DNA of 64,000 bases from Schistosoma mansoni (Eukaryota; Platyhelminthes; Trematoda; Strigeidida; Schistosomatidae): assembly GCF_000237925.1 (NCBI RefSeq), contig NW_017386056.1:519730-583729 (forward strand), written 5' to 3'. Positions 58,866 to 64,000 of this stretch are shown here, one piece after another. The notes under the pieces were generated by a model, which was not told where the DNA came from, searched no databases, and saw only the letters and a list, made by a program, of their open reading frames with translations. A program made the position numbers and the translations under genes. How positions within the stretch are numbered: position 1 is the first letter of the stretch; each line of letters opens with the position of its first letter.

Positions 58866-61800
58866 ATGCCTTTGAAGTTAAATTTTAAGCGCACACATAG
58901 ATATAACGTTGCAGCCAAAGACCTGCACGTTATAAGAATATATACACTTGACAACACATGCGTTGAGTATACTGTATCTTCAAGTACTACTGGTCGAGAT
59001 GCTTTAGAATATGTTGCTCAGAAACTAGATATAGAAGATGTATGTCATTTATTCATTGTGATATAGATTTAACTGCAGATTTACTTTTTTGGTTTCACTT
59101 ATGAGGACTGGACAGGGGAACAAAAGTGTTTGTTTCTTAATAAGTCGATTAAAAAGCAACTGGACAAATATGCCCGCCAACATGCATTGACTCTTACTGT
59201 CATGCTTTTTATTGATAATCCACAGTTTGTGCCTGATCCACAGATAAGGTGAGAGCTCCTCATTAAATTTTATTAAAAAGACGTTGGTTTTACCTTCAGC
59301 TCAGGAGGAACGTTGCAATGGGTCTTCTTCCTGTTACGTTGAAATTAGCAATAAAACTTCAAGCATATAGTCTTCAAGGTAAGAACACATGGATTAACTG
59401 AAAATTCATCTCGTCAGTTTCCAGGTTTCCCAACTTCCCGTGGGTGTAGCATCAGCTAGAAATACAAGTTTTAATCAGGAAACTAGCTAAACACTGTTAC
59501 TGAATTCGAAAATATAACTTAATATTTCAAGAAGTCAAGGAAATCCGTTTTTGTGTTCCGGTGGCACACTAAGATCGAGATGGTAAATAAAAGATCTTAT
59601 TAGGTTGAAAGCTTACTTAGTCATCCTTTAAATATACCTTAGTAAAAGCGTTGTAGAATTCGCTTTATTTGAAACTACCGTCCAAAAGAACATAGAAAGC
59701 CTAATACAGTCGATTTCGCAACACTGATGCCAATCCTTTCACCCTTGCTGCATCTCACAATGAGTGTGGATCTACCAGTGGTTGATATAGGAAAGGACGA
59801 AAATGGTCGGTACGGATAGTTATATCTTAGAGTGAGACACTCGATGAGAACTTTATGGTCTGGTCATAAGGTTGATTGAGGTGAACTTTTCTTCGGAGTG
59901 ACAAAGCGTTATAATCAGCACCATATAACTAGATGTATTATATAGTTAAACGCATTTGTTCTTAATAAATTGTGAGTACTCTTACAATCATTTACTCTGC
60001 ACCATTTTTGTTCAGATGTTTACTCTATTGTTCTGCACTTAGCTTGTATTTATACAACTGACTTTGTTTCGATGCATTTTTAACTTTGATATTTAATGGT
60101 CTTAGATTGAATATAAAACCCTTGCCTATTTGAGTGACCATGCCAAGTAATAATGAATGTTTTAACAGCATAATCAGTTGCTACTATTAGAAGTAAGATA
60201 TTCTAAGCAATTATTTCAACATGGAAAGTAACTGCTGGGCTCGTAAGCTGTTCAAATATTTTAAAGTATATTCTTTGACCTAAGAAGATATATAAGGTGT
60301 CAAAAATAAACAATTCATATCGATTAGACATTTTAATTCATTTGAAACATGATTTACCACAATTCATAAATGAAGTTAAGGATTAGTTACAATCTACAGA
60401 CCTACGTTACAATTTTTTCTATCAATTTAGGTGGCATTCTCTTTCGATAAAATGTTAGCTAAATAAATTCAGAAGTTTCCCGAAAGAATCTTTAGTTCAA
60501 AACATTTATTTGAAGGTTTCCATGAAAGATCTAAAAGGTCGCTTTTAATTATCTAATTATGTTCTTGGAAGGGAATTAAGGATCGGTTAGCTACCATATG
60601 ATTGAAATCGACCACTTTGAAACAATGTCCATTTTGAAAAAAACAATATATTAAATTGGCGTACCATTTATTTTAGCTCCTAGTCCACTCCTATTTATTC
60701 TTAGTTCCATCTAATCTATTTCGCAGTAAAATAATTTTTATTACAGATAGAAGGCTGATTCACATGGTATTATATTTTATCACTTTATGACAATAAATTA
60801 GCCGAAGATTGGTGTATTTTAAAGGAGATTGAAAATTCCGCTTATATTTAGGTGATAATACAATATAAGCCTTGATGTCTGTTTGATGAATTAACGGTTT
60901 TATGTTGTTTATTTTGAATGCTTACAAAGGTTAAGGTACATTTTATTGTAAGAATTGCAAATATATGTACATGCGAAGGTTGAAGACCTTATATTGGACT
61001 AGCATGTGGATTTCCTAGACTGACATAAACTAAACTTTTACGAGATCTTCAAGAAATAAACGGTTACAAAAACTATTTGGTTTGAATACTAAAACTTACT
61101 TGCTCCACTCTCGCTAGTTAGGCTCAACATGCTGTCTTCCGTTCCAAACTTTCTGTAGCGATGCCATAGTGTTTTTTAATTGCAGAAGACTAGTGATCTA
61201 ACATTGTTCATTAGCCTTCCTTTCGATTTGCAGCTGAGTTTGGGGATTTTGTGGACATTGAAACTACACTTTCAAACTGGAGAGAAAGAAACTTACACTC
61301 GGAAGTACGTTGTTTCACTATATTTATTGATATATGCGCTTTATAGCTATTATAAACAGTCTAAAAATGTTTTATCATGCTCTTGATTACGGGAGTAATT
61401 TTAGTTATTTGTTTTGTAGTTTGTACCCAAATTAATGTTTCGCATTATACTCGCTACGAGAAAACCAGTAAAATGATGTCTTGGCGTGGTTTTCATCATG
61501 AAATGGCGACATTTTGAAATCTACTGAAAATAACAAATCATTGGACATTTCCTTTGTCTTGAACCTGAATTCGTTGATTGTGAGCATCCAAAACCTCCTA
61601 GAAATGTATCTCAAGAGCTTTAAGCTCTTAAACTGACAAGATATTTTTAGACCATTGGGTTGAAAAGACTGCGAACCGGACCCCAACCAACTTATGGTGA
61701 AATTTGATCACCATTCGTTGCCATTGATGATAACTGTTTTACTTCCGGCGTGTTAACTATTAACACAAAACGCTGTTCAGCTGTACCTAGTCTTAAAAGA

Positions 61801-63326
61801 CTATCCTTCTAAAGCCACCCGTTCTGTTAACAACAAAGTAATTAGGCAAGATACCTATGATAATTCAAATCACTCATTCCAATTTCTAATGGCCGCGTCT
61901 TAAGTGTAACCGTGGCCACTTTAACTAACTTATTTAGCAAACTAAAGAATATTTTCTGATTTTTTTCAAAAGTGTTAACTTTTTTAGTGAGAAAATTAAT
62001 CTACTAATTCAGATCAATTTCTCACAAATAAACATTGAGGAACATATATTACTGATAATTGTGTAAACATTTATCTGCTCATTTCTTAACGCCATGAAAT
62101 CCATTATTCAAGTGATTCAGATTGTTGGAGTAGCAATAACTATAAAATAATACGATTTTCATAGATGTACAACTGACTGACACTCCTGTTACTGAACGTA
62201 ACATTTTTATATCGGTTATCTATGTAATCAATGATCTGGGGCAAACGAACTAAGGAGGAACTGGAATACAAACGTTCTTGGATTTATTTTTCAGTAATTA
62301 AATTCACTAGCATGTACAGTAGTAATAAACAATTAAAATATAACTAGAATGAATGGACACAACTCGACTGAAATGAAAGTAGTATAGGAGTAACGCCATA
62401 TTTAGACTTCTTATGACTGAATTAGATTTATATTAACACCGAGAACAGAATATCAAGCAATTGCACTGCAGTAAAGTTAATCTAGGACTGTACTAGACTG
62501 GTCTAACCTGAATTGTATTGAAATGAATACAAACTCCCCAGAGTCCTAGTTAGTTGGCGTGTCTCAAGTACTTTTAGATCAGTATATTAAAATGGAGTAT
62601 AATAAACAGCTAGATAGATAGACGGACAATCAGACAAAAGAATATCACAAAGATTAACAAACACGGCATCTGAATTGATCATACAACTGAGCACAAGATA
62701 ACCAACAGAATTTAACTATTGCATTTGACACTCACATGGTCAGTGAGATATCGTATTCCAAAATGAATATGCAATTATGTTCATTTAACATGTCTGTAAT
62801 AAATACCATATATATATTCACCACTATTAAACTATTGCAAGCTAGATCAGTCGATTGTGATTCATTCTAGCATGTGATGTGACCCCAATAATTATACCTA
62901 AAGATGGAGTCAGACTACGAAATGCATGAAGTTACCGAAGTAAATGGACAAAACGATTACTTTTCTATAAATCGGTATTTGGCGATTTTACAGATAGTAT
63001 ATTAAAAGGTGTTGTAGTCAATGGAGAATGACAAAAATAATAAAATTAATTACATGTGAAAGCTAAAAATCAGTATTCCGTCTAACTAATGAAAAGGGTG
63101 AATATTGTCTTTATCATTTGTCTCATGTTATGAAAACTTAACTTACCTACTTTTGTTGTAGAGTTCTCTAGTTGGTGCCTTTGATTTGTCAACAACGGAA
63201 TATGTTGACGATATAGTTTGGGGTTATTCTCATCTACAAGGAGTTTCTCAAGACAATGCAATATGGTATTTTCTAGATGAAATCAGACATAATCCTCTTT
63301 ATGGTGTTCGGACATTTACTGGTATG
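58866..63326 (+). CDS. FERM-domain protein resembling PTPN14/PTPN21 tyrosine phosphatases, 5' part
   Basis: Exons 58866-59039, 59079-59248, 59305-59378, 61234-61304 and 63162-63326 join in frame through GT-AG introns into 218 codons, and the gene leaves the window. The N-terminus (MPLKLNFKRTHRYNVAAKDL) is very like the start of vertebrate PTPN14/PTPN21 (Pez family). The ubiquitin-like F1 lobe is residues about 20-100 (VIRIYTLDNTCVEYTVSSST, EYVAQKLDIED, YFFGFTY). The F2 lobe follows (LKLAIKLQAYSLQAEFGDF, then GYSHLQGVSQDNAIWYFLDE). FERM lobes bind membrane or transmembrane partners. The phosphatase domain, if present, would lie beyond the right edge, so a different FERM family is possible. The first two introns are 39 and 56 nt, later ones about 1.9 kb each. 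Confidence 0.8.
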
Positions 63327-64000
63327 GTAAGTTTAAAACTGCTTACTATCACTTTTTCCCATTAGTAGTGATAAAGATTTGGATTATATATCGATAAAGC
63401 ACAATTTTTAAGTCATTTTAAGAATGTTTACAATATAATGTATTTCACAGTAAAGAGTTCGATGAACTAAAATAAATATTTGAGCGACATCTTCGTTAAA
63501 TAACTAATTTTAAATACACAAAAGTATGTCATGTTATGTGAATATTAAAACGTTTATACTTTTCACATACTGAGGACAGTGTCACATCTACAACGGGTAG
63601 AAGTAATAAAAATGACATCATAGTCAGGAAATGCATTTGATTTATAAAGTAGTGGCTGAATTAATGGGTGAAAATTTTTAAGTGTTAATTTGTTGAAAAG
63701 GACCTTTAAGTGTTATAACTAAATTTTGTCTTTAAAAAACATTACAACTCATCGGTTAATTTACTACCAGGACGTGCACATCCCTTTCAACAAAACATCT
63801 ATGCATCTTTATGAAACTCGAATTGATACATAAATTAACAAAAACCAAGTAATCTATATTAAAGCTAACTCCGTTTGCTAAGTCTTCCTACTCATTCATA
63901 CTATCTCTGTTGTCCGTTTAAAAGTTGGAAGAAACCGATCCTGACCTTGAGAAGAATGGTATGATTCCAAAGTATTAAAATAAGTTTAATTCGACTTGAG
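63327..64000. other. Intron of the FERM-domain gene to the window edge
   Basis: Starts with a GTAAGT donor. A possible short exon near 63924-63958 was considered but does not continue FERM similarity, so it is not called. Confidence 0.5.

Noticed and set aside
63924-63958. Possible sixth exon of the FERM gene (AAAAG acceptor, GTATGA donor)
   Set aside because: The 12 residues do not continue the FERM F3 lobe and the splice sites are weak.
1-64000. CRISPR arrays, bacterial operons, rRNA and conventional tRNA genes
   Set aside because: Nothing with regular spaced repeats, rRNA motifs or a full tRNA fold was seen; the tRNA-like boxes found belong to SINE-like repeats.

Overview
This looks like blood-fluke (Schistosoma-type) nuclear DNA. 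It is AT-rich, its introns are either tiny (35-56 nt near the 5' end of genes) or kilobases long, and about half of it is recognisable transposon debris. The repeats are those expected of schistosomes: RTE-clade LINEs (SR2-like and a second RTE family), CR1-type LINEs, Gypsy-type LTR fossils, and tRNA-derived SINE-like repeats carrying hammerhead ribozymes of the Sm-alpha kind. All identifications are from motifs read by eye; no database was searched.

Layout. 0-2.1 kb: a repeat tail and the first exon of an unidentified minus-strand gene. 2.1-6.4 kb: a nearly intact full-length CR1 LINE, with a PHD-finger ORF1, an endonuclease-RT ORF2 that overlaps ORF1 in the -1 frame without an early ATG, and one 1-nt break. 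6.4-12 kb: three old minus-strand elements in a row, a decayed CR1 (with an LTR-like insert), a decayed SR2-type RTE and a Gypsy pol fossil. 12-15.7 kb: an intronless 436-codon minus-strand host gene and a doubtful short plus-strand ORF. 15.9-21.5 kb: Gypsy fossils on either side of a damaged plus-strand LINE. 22.4-39.1 kb: a complete ten-exon gene for ACBD3/GCP60 (Golgi acyl-CoA-binding-domain protein, 495 aa), whose introns hold many repeats, among them a hammerhead SINE. 39.3-43.9 kb: a small minus-strand exon, RTE remnants and a three-exon RRM-protein gene. 43.9-58.8 kb: mostly LINE remnants, including a near-identical second copy of part of the 19-21 kb LINE. 58.9 kb to the right edge: the first five exons of a FERM-domain gene that resembles PTPN14/PTPN21 protein tyrosine phosphatases and runs off the window.

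The host genes do not look functionally linked. The most notable items are: a LINE that lost both RT catalytic aspartates examined yet exists as two almost identical copies 31.6 kb apart, with a shared foreign 0.85-kb segment; a hammerhead ribozyme facing an inverted half-ribozyme in an ACBD3 intron; a candidate -1 frameshift site in the young CR1; paired intronic repeats that are identical over 339 bp and then diverge sharply; and an RRM gene whose 5' flank is a LINE 3' end. I found no CRISPR, rRNA or conventional tRNA gene.
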